From a virus, in IMG/VR virus record IMGVR_UViG_3300009151_000482, positions 1 through 21,278 of that record: DNA of 21,278 nucleotides, one strand, 5' to 3'. A program made the translations under genes and the position numbers. The notes below the pieces were generated by a model. It was not told the DNA's origin. It saw nothing but the letters and a program-made list of their open reading frames with translations, and did no database searches. Positions 4,706 to 13,397 of the stretch are shown piece after piece. The stretch's first letter is position 1; each line of letters opens with the position of its first letter.

Positions 4706-7700
4706 ATGCCCAAATCGATTGAGCAGATGCAGCAAGAGATTGCCGCCGCCACACCACATGCTGGCAAGAAGGAAAGCAAGAAAAAATTCCTTAAGCAAAG
4801 TAAAGTCAAAGATGTCCTCTATCGTGGTGGTCACGGTTATAAAGAAATGCCTGAAGGATTTTTGAAGGGCGAGGCTCGTCCTAACTACGCTACGTTTGCA
4901 TCGACATCTCCCCATGTTGCATCTAGCTATGCTGGTCAAGGTGGGCAGTGGGCGCATCCTGATGAGGTTGGCGCTGTTGTCCCTATGCATATAAAAGCGC
5001 ACACGTTACATGAGTTCCCAGTCCCGCCTGATCGGTATGGACGACCTAACTTTGATATGTTTGAATTTGATCGGCAGGCTAGAGGATTGGGGCCGGGTCA
5101 CGCGTTAGTTGCTCGGAAAGTATATGACGGTGGGCCGAGGGCATCGAAAATAACAGACCCTGAAATGCTATACAGTTACCCAAGTGACATCTACGCATGG
5201 AATACAGGGACTGAAGTTAAATCAGCCTTATCCAAAGCCAGCGGAGGCTTGGCGCACATGGCTGACGGTGGACAACCATTCTACTCACCGGTAGATCAAG
5301 CCATCTCCAAGCTGAGTCAAGCCAAAGGCACTGGCGATCAATACCTATCGATGATCCGCAACACCCACGGCGTCAAGCCACAGGAGATTGAGGATCGCGG
5401 TCTGGAACAGAAGATGACTGGCAAGATGTCGATACCTGATGTGCAGCGCATTGCATCAGAGAATCCCATGCCGAAGATCACTGAAAGCACCGCGCACCAG
5501 AGTGATTTCTATTACGCTGGCAAAGGAGCGGATGGTAAATACTATCTGCACACTGACAGTGGCAAGCCGATTGCTGGCCCTTACGACATGGCGCATGACG
5601 CTGAGAGCAACATAGAAAAGTTTCAGGCGAACAAGCCGCAGTATGCGAAGTATCAACTGCCGGGTGGTCAGAACTACCGCGAGATCAAGCTACGGATACC
5701 AACCAAAGGTAAAGATAAATTTAAATCCAAACACTTTGAAGAGCCGAATGTCCTAGCGCACGCCAGAGTCTCTGACCGGACTGGCCCCAATGGTGAGAAG
5801 ATTCTCCACGTTGAGGAGATACAGTCTGACTGGCATCAAACTGCGCGTGATCTTAGGAACGAAGAGATCGACCGTCTTGTTGGCAGAGGCATGCCAATAG
5901 AAGAGGCAAAGAAGTATGTTCCCGCCAACTTTGGTTACAGGGGAAACATTAGAGAGCTTCCATCCGGCTATCAGGTGCAAGAATTTAATTCTCCGAGTGG
6001 ATCAAAAGAATACAGAGTGTTTAGTCCAAAAGGAAATCTGTATGCGTCAGGACTGAGTTCTGAATCCGCAACGAAGAACGCGATTGATAACCTTAATGGT
6101 GGCAACAAAGTCCCTGATGCTCCGCACAAGAAGGACTGGCATGAACTGGTGCTGAAGCATCTGCTGAATCACGCCGCGAAGAATGGCTATGACAAGATGA
6201 TCATCACGCCCGGCGAGGAACAAGCGAAGCGTTATGACCTGAACAAGCATATCGGTCAAATAGACTACAAGCACAACCCTAACAAGACTGTGAGCCTATT
6301 GGCGACAGACAAGAACAACGGACTTACTGCAATTCATGAAGAAGACTTGCCGTATCACAATATTCATAAGCATGTCGGCAAGGAGATGGCGCAAAGGATC
6401 ATGGCGGGTGAGGGAACTCCTAGAGCCTATGCAGATATTTCTGATGGCAAGATGCAGATAGGCGACCTTGATCTGAAGGTTGGCGATGAGGGTATGAAGG
6501 GTTTCTATAATGACATCGTCCCGTCCTTCCTGAACAAGTATGGCAAGAAGTGGGGCGCTAAGGTTGGGCAATATAATTTGTCAGTTCACCCTCATCAAGC
6601 CGACAACCAGTATGCAGTCCATTCCTTTGACATTCCTCCGCAGATGCGTGAAGAGATCGTCAACAAGGGTCAGTCCCGTTATGCCAAGGGTGGCAGCGTC
6701 AAGCCCATACCTGCAGAGGCTGGCAGCACTCCGGTAAAGGAAGGTCATGTTCGCCTATACCACCAGACTGATGGGGATAACCTTCGCAAGATTGAGAAGG
6801 AAGGCTTGCTGCTAAAGCATGCCAAGGGGATAGAAGGGCCTAGAGCTATCTACGCTGGCGAGACCCCGTTCTATGGCAGTGCCAAGAGCAGACCTACGCT
6901 TGAGTTCCAAGTTCCCAAAGAGCATTGGCAGTCGCCGTTTGTATTGCACGATGTAGCGCCGAAAGACATTATCGCTGCTCACTATCCTTGGCATTCTCAT
7001 GCGCGATATCTTGAATCTGAAGATAACAAAGAAGCAAAGGAAAATGAATTGTCTGGCAAACATGACAATCTTGGTGGTGATACTGGGAAGGCTGTTCAAT
7101 ACATCAAAGAAAAGTATGGCGTCAAAAAAGCCAAGGGTGGCGATGTAAGCGTGAGCGATATGCGTCGTGCGCTGATGGCTAAGGGTGGTGATGTCAAGGA
7201 GCCAAAAAGCACTGTGCCTGCATACAAGCTATTCCGCATGGACAAGAAGCAGCCGGGCAAGCTCTTCCCGCTATTTGTAGATGCAAAGACGCCTGTCGAG
7301 AAGGATGAGTGGGTTAAGGCTAAGGCTGGAGAGATGGCTGGTGAGAAGGTGAAGTCTAAGATTGGCCCCTTGGCCTACAGACCGGGCTGGCACGCGGGTG
7401 ATCTTCCGATTGCAACTCACATTGGTGAAAAGTCTGATTCCAAGCTAAACAAGCCTGACCGCCGCCCCCATAATCAAGTGTGGGCTGAGATCGATATGGC
7501 AAATGATGTAGACTGGCAAAAGAAAGCCAACGAACGCGGCATGAACAAGAGTGGGAAACTTATTGCAAAGAACGCGCACATCACTGACCAAGTTCCGAAG
7601 GGTGGTCACTATCGCTACAAGACCAATCCGAATATGACGGGTAGCTGGCTGATTGGCGGCGAGATGAAAGTGAAGCGAGTTCTGCCTGATGCAGAGGTTC

Positions 7701-7816
7701 AGAAGATCAACAAGAAAGCAAAGGTAAAAGACTTGCCGCGAGAGAAGCCTCTGAATCTGAAGGAATGGGGCTTCAAGAATGGTGGGTCGATGTCTTTGCT
7801 GCAATCTAAGGATTAA
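4706..7816 (+). CDS. polyvalent-type protein with two ADP-ribosyltransferase-like modules, 1036 aa
   Basis: A very large multidomain protein of the polyvalent type, which phages and mobile elements often inject with their DNA. Module 1 (about 30-170) has VLYRGG (R40) and ASTSPHVASSYA (65-76), resembling the R and STS motifs of ART-fold enzymes. A middle region (about 320-525) has HVEEIQSDWHQ and NGYDKMIITPGEEQAKRYDL, which I recognise from polyvalent phage proteins. Module 2 (about 680-800) has RLYHQTDGDNLRKIEKEGLL and AIYAG, again ART-like. The C-terminal domain (about 838-1005) has LAYRPGWHAGDLP and HYRYKTNPNMTGSWLIGG, also seen in such proteins. Modules are separated by GG motifs (179-189, 659-665, 809-814, 825-830). 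Catalysis is unproven; the third ART glutamate is not identified. AGAGGATT precedes the start. Confidence 0.75.
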   Translation: MPKSIEQMQQEIAAATPHAGKKESKKKFLKQSKVKDVLYRGGHGYKEMPEGFLKGEARPNYATFASTSPHVASSYAGQGGQWAHPDEVGAVVPMHIKAHTLHEFPVPPDRYGRPNFDMFEFDRQARGLGPGHALVARKVYDGGPRASKITDPEMLYSYPSDIYAWNTGTEVKSALSKASGGLAHMADGGQPFYSPVDQAISKLSQAKGTGDQYLSMIRNTHGVKPQEIEDRGLEQKMTGKMSIPDVQRIASENPMPKITESTAHQSDFYYAGKGADGKYYLHTDSGKPIAGPYDMAHDAESNIEKFQANKPQYAKYQLPGGQNYREIKLRIPTKGKDKFKSKHFEEPNVLAHARVSDRTGPNGEKILHVEEIQSDWHQTARDLRNEEIDRLVGRGMPIEEAKKYVPANFGYRGNIRELPSGYQVQEFNSPSGSKEYRVFSPKGNLYASGLSSESATKNAIDNLNGGNKVPDAPHKKDWHELVLKHLLNHAAKNGYDKMIITPGEEQAKRYDLNKHIGQIDYKHNPNKTVSLLATDKNNGLTAIHEEDLPYHNIHKHVGKEMAQRIMAGEGTPRAYADISDGKMQIGDLDLKVGDEGMKGFYNDIVPSFLNKYGKKWGAKVGQYNLSVHPHQADNQYAVHSFDIPPQMREEIVNKGQSRYAKGGSVKPIPAEAGSTPVKEGHVRLYHQTDGDNLRKIEKEGLLLKHAKGIEGPRAIYAGETPFYGSAKSRPTLEFQVPKEHWQSPFVLHDVAPKDIIAAHYPWHSHARYLESEDNKEAKENELSGKHDNLGGDTGKAVQYIKEKYGVKKAKGGDVSVSDMRRALMAKGGDVKEPKSTVPAYKLFRMDKKQPGKLFPLFVDAKTPVEKDEWVKAKAGEMAGEKVKSKIGPLAYRPGWHAGDLPIATHIGEKSDSKLNKPDRRPHNQVWAEIDMANDVDWQKKANERGMNKSGKLIAKNAHITDQVPKGGHYRYKTNPNMTGSWLIGGEMKVKRVLPDAEVQKINKKAKVKDLPREKPLNLKEWGFKNGGSMSLLQSKD

Positions 7817-7817
7817 T

Positions 7818-10094
7818 ATGCAACCTACACTGGCACAGATGCGGATAGCTTTGGGGAAGACTAGAAATCCCATTGAGATTCAGAATATCGGATCGAACGA
7901 AGCGCCTAGCATGTCTCCGAAAGCATTCGTCTCGCCTGATGGCATTGATAATGGCTTATCGACTGGTGGCGTATCGATGAGCAACGGTATGCCGGTTGGT
8001 GGCATTGACATGAGCCAGCAGCAGGCTGGTCAGCAGATGATGCCGCAGCAACAAGGTGGACTACCACCGCAAGGACAGCCGCCGCAGCCTCCGCAAGGGC
8101 AGCAGGGCGCTCCTACAGGCGCTCCAGCAGGCGCTCCACCCATGGGTAACATGCTATCGATGACGCCGCAGGGACAGGCTCTGGGTGCGATGGGAGGGGC
8201 GCAGCAGCCTCCTAAGCCGCAGGGCATGAAGAGCGGTGGATCGGCTAAATCTGTAGTTGACATGAAAAAAGAAATAGAAGGTAAGGGGGAGAAAGTCTCC
8301 AGCCGTATCTTGTTTCCCGCAGAAGGTTCTGGTGGTGTCAAAGGCATCAAGGCTCCTCGCCATATGTGGTTTGGTAGCAAGACAAACGAGGGTCTGAATG
8401 AAATCAACAAGGCGCGTGCTTCTGTCTATGGTGGCGAGAATAGAACTCCGCTGACAATTGGTCAGGTTGGCGATACGCACAAAAAAACTTTGGAAGAGCA
8501 TTTCAACAAGCCGATTGAGCAACAGAATTCTGATGAAAAGGCTGCGCTGGATAGGCTGCGTGCGGCAAAGCACATTGGCAAGACAGCGAACACTCTGGAC
8601 GAGAGCGAGAAGCTTGATACGGTCAGGCATGAGCATGACAAGCAGGGTCGAACCTACATTGGCTTTGCATCAAAGGGTGTTGCCGGTCACGCGCTGTATA
8701 CGTCTGGTCAGGGTGAGAACCAGAAGCATCATGTGCTGAACACCTGCCCCGGTCAGACCACCGGTTGTGGCGGTGGTGTTGATGAGCATGGAATTGTGGA
8801 TACCAGCAAAGGCACTTGCTTTGCACCGGTAGCTGAGACTCAATACGCTGGTGCGGCTATTCGCAGAACGTGCCATGAGCAGGCAAAGCATGATCCCGCC
8901 ATGACCAAAGACTGGATTCTGGCGCATACAGGATCACTGCGTAATGCGGCGCGTCTTGCTGACAAAAAGAACAATCGCTTGTTGTTCAGGCCGAATGTGG
9001 TGGATGAGACAGACGTTTCTTCACGGTATGCCATCAGGCATCTGAACAAGCAACGCAAGGCAGAGGACAAGCCTAGAATCATCGCAAACTCGTATGGCAA
9101 GACCAATGAGTTGCATGATCCTGAGAATGGATATTACGTCACGCATTCCAATGTTGGCCCAAAAACAAAACAGGGTAAATCGATTGCTGAGAACATTGGT
9201 CGTGATAAACAGCGTGTTAGGAATACGATTACTGCGACCAAAGCAAATGGCGAAGACTTCAAGAATGACGATAACAATGTGACGCCGCCTAAGAATTCCT
9301 ATATGGTTACCAATGTGAAGCGCCATTCTGCAATGGATAAGAAGATGCAGAAGTCGATCACGCATGCTAAGTATTGGTCAACCGGTAGACCGGTTAGTGG
9401 ACTCTCTGAGTCAGAGAAAGAAGAAGGATCGGAAGGTCACTTCAGTGGCAATGGTAAGCCTACGACGCCTGACAAAGCGCACTATGGGCATTTGGTAGTC
9501 AATGACAAGCGTTATGATTATCAGAAGCAACACATTCTTCATTCGCGTCTGGTGCAAGTTGGCAAGAATGAAGACGGCACTCCGCACATGATTCCGACTG
9601 ACTCGCGCTTTAAGGATGAAGACTTCCTGCCAAAGAATCGGTTCAAGACGAAGAATGGAAAGAACGCTGGCGCTATCTTGATGACGACGCCTACAGAGTC
9701 AACGAGTAATGTTGGGCATAATTCATCGTTCACGCATAATGTCGATGAGAGCCATCTTGAGCATGCCAAGCGTAACAGCGGTGAATACCAGATCGATTCG
9801 CCGCATGAGCAAGAAGCTTCTTCTGGCAAAGAATATGTTGCACCGAAAGCAATTCAATTTAAAGCTGATGGTGGTTCTGTGCATCATGGTGAAAGTTTTG
9901 GAGATCACATGGAATTTCCTGAGCAAAGCTTTGCTGCGATGTCGCATCTTGCCCATCGCCGCGATCCAGATGAAGCGGGAGACATAGTGCAGACCAAGGC
10001 ACATGGCGGTCATGTCCATAAGAAATCTGTGGTTGTTCACAAGAATCAGGACACTATGAAATACGAAATGATCATGCGGAAAAAGGCTAAATAA
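7818..10094 (+). CDS. large unknown protein with a four-cysteine cluster, 758 aa
   Basis: Residues 1-60 are ordinary, about 65-135 are a Gln/Pro/Gly/Ala-rich disordered linker, and about 160-560 form a conserved-looking core. The only four cysteines are C310, C317, C334 and C352, in TCPGQTTGCGGG, GTCFAP and RRTCHE. The TCPG..C....C(F/Y)A arrangement is reminiscent of the phage Gp88/DUF7227 type of proteins, and the following RNAARLADKKNNRLLFRPNV and DETDVSSRYAIRHL could match its core; this is a tentative remote likeness. A zinc or iron-sulphur site is plausible. GG motifs lie at about 138, 685 and 729. The start at 7818 follows AAGGATT; the gene overlaps the portal gene by one base (TAATG). 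Function unknown. Confidence 0.75.
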   Translation: MQPTLAQMRIALGKTRNPIEIQNIGSNEAPSMSPKAFVSPDGIDNGLSTGGVSMSNGMPVGGIDMSQQQAGQQMMPQQQGGLPPQGQPPQPPQGQQGAPTGAPAGAPPMGNMLSMTPQGQALGAMGGAQQPPKPQGMKSGGSAKSVVDMKKEIEGKGEKVSSRILFPAEGSGGVKGIKAPRHMWFGSKTNEGLNEINKARASVYGGENRTPLTIGQVGDTHKKTLEEHFNKPIEQQNSDEKAALDRLRAAKHIGKTANTLDESEKLDTVRHEHDKQGRTYIGFASKGVAGHALYTSGQGENQKHHVLNTCPGQTTGCGGGVDEHGIVDTSKGTCFAPVAETQYAGAAIRRTCHEQAKHDPAMTKDWILAHTGSLRNAARLADKKNNRLLFRPNVVDETDVSSRYAIRHLNKQRKAEDKPRIIANSYGKTNELHDPENGYYVTHSNVGPKTKQGKSIAENIGRDKQRVRNTITATKANGEDFKNDDNNVTPPKNSYMVTNVKRHSAMDKKMQKSITHAKYWSTGRPVSGLSESEKEEGSEGHFSGNGKPTTPDKAHYGHLVVNDKRYDYQKQHILHSRLVQVGKNEDGTPHMIPTDSRFKDEDFLPKNRFKTKNGKNAGAILMTTPTESTSNVGHNSSFTHNVDESHLEHAKRNSGEYQIDSPHEQEASSGKEYVAPKAIQFKADGGSVHHGESFGDHMEFPEQSFAAMSHLAHRRDPDEAGDIVQTKAHGGHVHKKSVVVHKNQDTMKYEMIMRKKAK

Positions 10095-12514
10095 TGGAAC
10101 CTCAAGAAGAATATCCGATAGAAGAGCAATCGGACGGCAGTGCTGTTGTTGATCTTCCCGAAATGAATACGGAAGAGCAACCTGATGGATCGGCGATCAT
10201 CACGATGGATGGGCCTGAGTTCAACCCTGAGTTCTATGACAACCTTGCCGAATCATTTACGGAATCTTCGTTGGGTGAGCTATCGTCTCGTTTCCTTGAC
10301 TTTCTGGAGACTGACAAGCAGTCGAGGGAGCAGAGAGACAAGCAGTATGAAGAGGGCATCAAACGGACTGGGATGGGGAATGACGCCCCCGGCGGTGCTA
10401 CCTTCATGGGTGCCAGCAAAGTCGTCCATCCTGCGATGGCAGAAGGCTGCGTAGACTTTGCAGCGAGGGCGATCAAGGAACTGTTCCCGCCTGACGGCCC
10501 CGTCAAGACCAAAGTCCTTGGCAAGATGGACGACATCAAAGCGGAGAAGTCTGAGCGCAAGCGTGACTTCCTGAACTGGCAGATCAGTGAGCAGATTGAA
10601 GAGTTCCGCGATGAGCAGGAACAGCTACTGACCCAACTGCCTTTGGGTGGATCGCAATACTTCAAGCTCTGGTTCGATGAGCAGAAGAAACGTCCCTGCG
10701 TTGAATTCCTGCCAATTGACCGCGTTATCCTGCCGTTTGCTGCAACCAACTTCTACACCGCGCAGCGTGCTGCCGAGGTGCATGAACTGACGCAGTATGA
10801 GTTTGACCGCCGCATCCGCACAGGAATGTATCGTGATGTTAGTGTTTCGAGGGCTTCCGGCACTCTTGATCAAAATAGAGTCGAACAAGCTAACAACAAG
10901 GTAGAGGGTAAGCAGTTCGAGACGAATAAAGACGGTATCCGCAAGGTTTATCACATCTATTGCTTCCTCGAAGAGGATCAGGACGATAAAACCAAGGGTG
11001 ATTCAGCGCCTTACATCCTGATGATTGATGAGCTTGGGAGTGAGGTCGTTGGTCTCTACCGGAACTGGGAAGAGCAAGACGAGAGCCGCACCAAGCTAGA
11101 TTGGGTTGTGGAGTTCAAGTTTATTCCTTGGCGTGGAGCGTATGCGATTGGCCTGCCGCAACTGATTGGCGGTCTGTCTGCTGCGCTTACGGGGGCTTTG
11201 CGTGCGCTTCTGGATACGGCGCACATCAACAACTCAGCGACCATGCTGAAGTTGAAGGGTGCGAAGATCAGCGGTCAGAGTCAGCAAGTGGATGTGACGC
11301 AGATTGTTGAGATCGAAGGTGCGCCGGGTGTGCAGGACATCCGTCAAATTGCGATGCCTATGCCGTTCAATCCCCCTTCTCCGGTGCTATACCAGCTTCT
11401 AGGCTGGCTTGATCAAGCCGCCAAGGGGGTTATCACCACCAGCGAAGAGAAGATCGCTGATGTGACCTCCAATACGCCTGTAGGCACTACCCAAGCCCTG
11501 ATTGAGCAAGGCGCTGCAGTGTTCAGTGCTATCCATGCTCGACTGCACAACTCGCAAGCGCGTGTGCTGAAAGTCTTGTGCCGCTTAAACCGCTGGCACT
11601 TTGATGAGATGGAAAAGGGTGATGTCATTACTGATCTGGAAATTACCAGAGAGGACTTTGACAAGAATACTGACGTAGTTCCGGTCAGCGATCCGCACAT
11701 ATTCTCAGAAACGCAGCGGATGGCGCAGAACCAAGCGGTGTTGATGTTGGCTGAGAAACATCCGCAGAACTTCAATATTGCTGGTGTGTTGAATCGGGTC
11801 TTGAAACAGATGAAAGTTCCGAATATCAACGAACTGCTGAAGGATGTCCCTGCGCCTGAGCAAAGAACGTCTGCAGATGAGAACGCTGCAATGCTGATTG
11901 GTCAGCCTGCGTATGCTTACCTGCAGCAGGATCACATAGCTCACATCCAAGATCACTTGCAATTTGCGATGAATCCTTTCTTGGGTCAGTCTCCGTTTGC
12001 CGATCCTAGTTACTTGAACAACCTGATTGAGCATACCAAGCAGCACATGACTCTGTGGTATCTGAACAGGTCGAATGGATATGTTGAAGAGTCAATTGGC
12101 AAGCCGGTTGATGATTACGATGATCCGAAGCTGACGGCGGCTATCGACAAGGTCTATACGACTGTCGGCGCTCACGTTATGTTGGACAGCCAAGAAGTAT
12201 TTGGTCAATTCCAGCAAGCCTTGCAGAACCTTGTTCAGATGGCGCAACAACGCAAGAGCCAGCAACAGCCGCTGCCGCCTGATGCACAGGTGGTCAAGGA
12301 TACGAGCATGGCTGAGACGCAGCGCAAGACGCAGAAGGATCAGGCTGACAATCAGTTGGCACAAGCCAAGCTGCAGAATGAGATTCAAGAGCATACGATG
12401 GACAACACTACAAAGATTGACATCGAAAACTCTAAGCTGACGCACCAAACCATTCAACATGCAAATGAACTGGCGGCAACGCCACCCCCTGCCGCGCCTG
12501 CGGCACCACAATAA
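10094..12514 (+). CDS. portal protein, P22 type
   Basis: Forms the dodecameric ring at the capsid vertex through which DNA is packaged and ejected. The 806-aa length fits the large P22-like portals rather than the shorter siphovirus type. Recognisable segments are FMGASKVVHPAMAEGCVDFA (about 99-118), QLPLGGSQYFKLWFDE (about 180-195), VEFLPIDRVILPFAATNFYT (about 204-223) and a long helical C-terminal barrel-like region rich in Gln (about 720-806). The extreme N-terminus has two copies of an EEQ-x-DGSA-x-(V/I) motif (about 7-16 and 27-36). Start and stop are tight: it overlaps the upstream stop by one base and is followed by AAGGAG and the next gene. Identification is firm. Confidence 0.9.
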   Translation: MEPQEEYPIEEQSDGSAVVDLPEMNTEEQPDGSAIITMDGPEFNPEFYDNLAESFTESSLGELSSRFLDFLETDKQSREQRDKQYEEGIKRTGMGNDAPGGATFMGASKVVHPAMAEGCVDFAARAIKELFPPDGPVKTKVLGKMDDIKAEKSERKRDFLNWQISEQIEEFRDEQEQLLTQLPLGGSQYFKLWFDEQKKRPCVEFLPIDRVILPFAATNFYTAQRAAEVHELTQYEFDRRIRTGMYRDVSVSRASGTLDQNRVEQANNKVEGKQFETNKDGIRKVYHIYCFLEEDQDDKTKGDSAPYILMIDELGSEVVGLYRNWEEQDESRTKLDWVVEFKFIPWRGAYAIGLPQLIGGLSAALTGALRALLDTAHINNSATMLKLKGAKISGQSQQVDVTQIVEIEGAPGVQDIRQIAMPMPFNPPSPVLYQLLGWLDQAAKGVITTSEEKIADVTSNTPVGTTQALIEQGAAVFSAIHARLHNSQARVLKVLCRLNRWHFDEMEKGDVITDLEITREDFDKNTDVVPVSDPHIFSETQRMAQNQAVLMLAEKHPQNFNIAGVLNRVLKQMKVPNINELLKDVPAPEQRTSADENAAMLIGQPAYAYLQQDHIAHIQDHLQFAMNPFLGQSPFADPSYLNNLIEHTKQHMTLWYLNRSNGYVEESIGKPVDDYDDPKLTAAIDKVYTTVGAHVMLDSQEVFGQFQQALQNLVQMAQQRKSQQQPLPPDAQVVKDTSMAETQRKTQKDQADNQLAQAKLQNEIQEHTMDNTTKIDIENSKLTHQTIQHANELAATPPPAAPAAPQ

Positions 12515-12524
12515 GGAGAAGCAA

Positions 12525-12680
12525 ATGTCTGATCAAGAACAGAAGGGTATTTATGTTAAGCAGCACAAGCGTCTTGCCATGGGTGAGAAGCTGACTGGTG
12601 CTTCCATGCAGCCGAAGGGCAGCGACAATAAATCCAACAAATCGAAGGGTGGCCTATCACACGTTAAAAAACAAAAATGA
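12525..12680 (+). CDS. small basic protein with GG motif, 51 aa
   Basis: A 51-aa highly basic, Lys/Ser/Asn-rich protein that ends with SKGGLSHVKKQK. The ATG at 12525 has a strong AAGGAG eight bases upstream, next to the portal stop. It carries one copy of the K-x-GG motif shared with larger proteins in this cluster. It overlaps the next gene through ATGA at 12677-12680. Its position inside the head module and its charge suggest a minor virion or DNA-associated protein, but I know no family for it. Confidence 0.7.
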   Translation: MSDQEQKGIYVKQHKRLAMGEKLTGASMQPKGSDNKSNKSKGGLSHVKKQK

Positions 12681-12856
12681 TTGATCAGTTAATCCACAAG
12701 ATCAAGTTACGTCAATCAGCCATCCAAGTATCTTTGGCGTCTGGCTCTGCCGCAACTTGGGACTCGTATCATCGTATGGTAGGGGAGAACTTTGGCCTTG
12801 AATCCGTTATGAATATGATTGATGCAATGTTGGATGAGGAAAAGAAAAAAGATTAG
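12677..12856 (+). CDS. hypothetical small helical protein, 59 aa
   Basis: An open frame of 59 codons starts at the ATG of the ATGA overlap (12677-12680) and ends at TAG 12854-12856. The product begins MIDQLIHKIKLRQSAIQVSL and has a second helix SVMNMIDAMLDEEKKKD at its end. It looks soluble and mostly helical. The overlap with the preceding stop implies translational coupling, which is the main support for the call, as there is no strong separate ribosome-binding site. It is short and lacks recognised relatives, so it is easily missed in annotation. Confidence 0.7.
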   Translation: MIDQLIHKIKLRQSAIQVSLASGSAATWDSYHRMVGENFGLESVMNMIDAMLDEEKKKD

Positions 12857-12857
12857 C

Positions 12858-12891
12858 GACTCACTCCGAGTCAAGCCGCGCTGCAAAGCGC
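12858..12891 (+). other. two adjacent small hairpins
   Basis: GACTC (12858-12862) pairs with GAGTC (12868-12872), and six bases later GCGCT (12878-12882) pairs with AGCGC (12887-12891) around a GCAA loop, a stable GNRA tetraloop. They occupy the 75-bp gap before the GroES-like gene. No U-tract follows, so they more likely shape the mRNA than end transcription. Confidence 0.5.
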
Positions 12892-12931
12892 ATAACGATG
12901 CACCTGAGATATGGTGTTTAGGAGAAGTAAG

Positions 12932-13387
12932 ATGAGTGAATTAGCAAAGATAGTGACGTTTGAATCGTCAGATGACATTCCGAGTCAAGCCGACTTGGAT
13001 TGGGCTTTCCCGAAAATCTCTTCGGGCATGGAGCCGTTTGGTGGACGCATCATTGTCCAACTCAGACGGATCAAGAAGAAGACGGAGCGCATCGTTCTCG
13101 TTCAAGAAACGAAAGATAACGAGAAGTGGAACAACATGATCGGTAAAGTGATCGCTGTTGGGCCTCTTGCGTATAAGAATCGCGACACTATGCAGTCATG
13201 GCCTGAAGGCTCATGGGCGCAGGTTGGCGATTATGTCCGTGTTCCTAAATGGGGTGGTGATCGCTGGGAAATCAAAGTTCCCGAAGGCGATAGAGACGAT
13301 GATCCTGTCCTTTTCATGACGTTGAATGATCATGAATTGATTGCAAGGGTCGTTGCAAACCCACTTTCCTTCAAAGCTTACGTCTGA
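12932..13387 (+). CDS. GroES-like cochaperonin
   Basis: A 151-aa protein whose core (about residues 30-145) reads as a Cpn10/GroES fold: FGGRIIVQLRRIKKKTERIV is the first strand and start of the mobile loop, GKVIAVGPLAYKNRD is the conserved GKVxAVG segment, WAQVGDYVRVPKWGGDRWEI matches the VKxGDxVxxxxyGG segment, and LNDHELIARVV is the terminal strand. In GroES the mobile loop docks on GroEL. Phage-encoded versions, such as gp31 of T4, alter GroEL so that it can fold the capsid protein. The location between portal and scaffold fits this. The start at 12932 has AGGAG about eight bases upstream. A 30-residue N-terminal extension and the acidic GDRDDD insertion are unusual. Confidence 0.78.
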   Translation: MSELAKIVTFESSDDIPSQADLDWAFPKISSGMEPFGGRIIVQLRRIKKKTERIVLVQETKDNEKWNNMIGKVIAVGPLAYKNRDTMQSWPEGSWAQVGDYVRVPKWGGDRWEIKVPEGDRDDDPVLFMTLNDHELIARVVANPLSFKAYV

Positions 13388-13397
13388 GGATATGAAA

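Noticed and set aside
10234-10749. Open frame of 171 codons on the minus strand under the portal gene
   Set aside because: Ser/Arg/Cys-rich shadow of a secure portal coding region, with no ribosome-binding site or context.
13341-13397. Upstream starts for the scaffold gene
   Set aside because: 13341 lies within the GroES-like gene, and 13392 is only one base from the GAGGA site; 13398 is correctly spaced.
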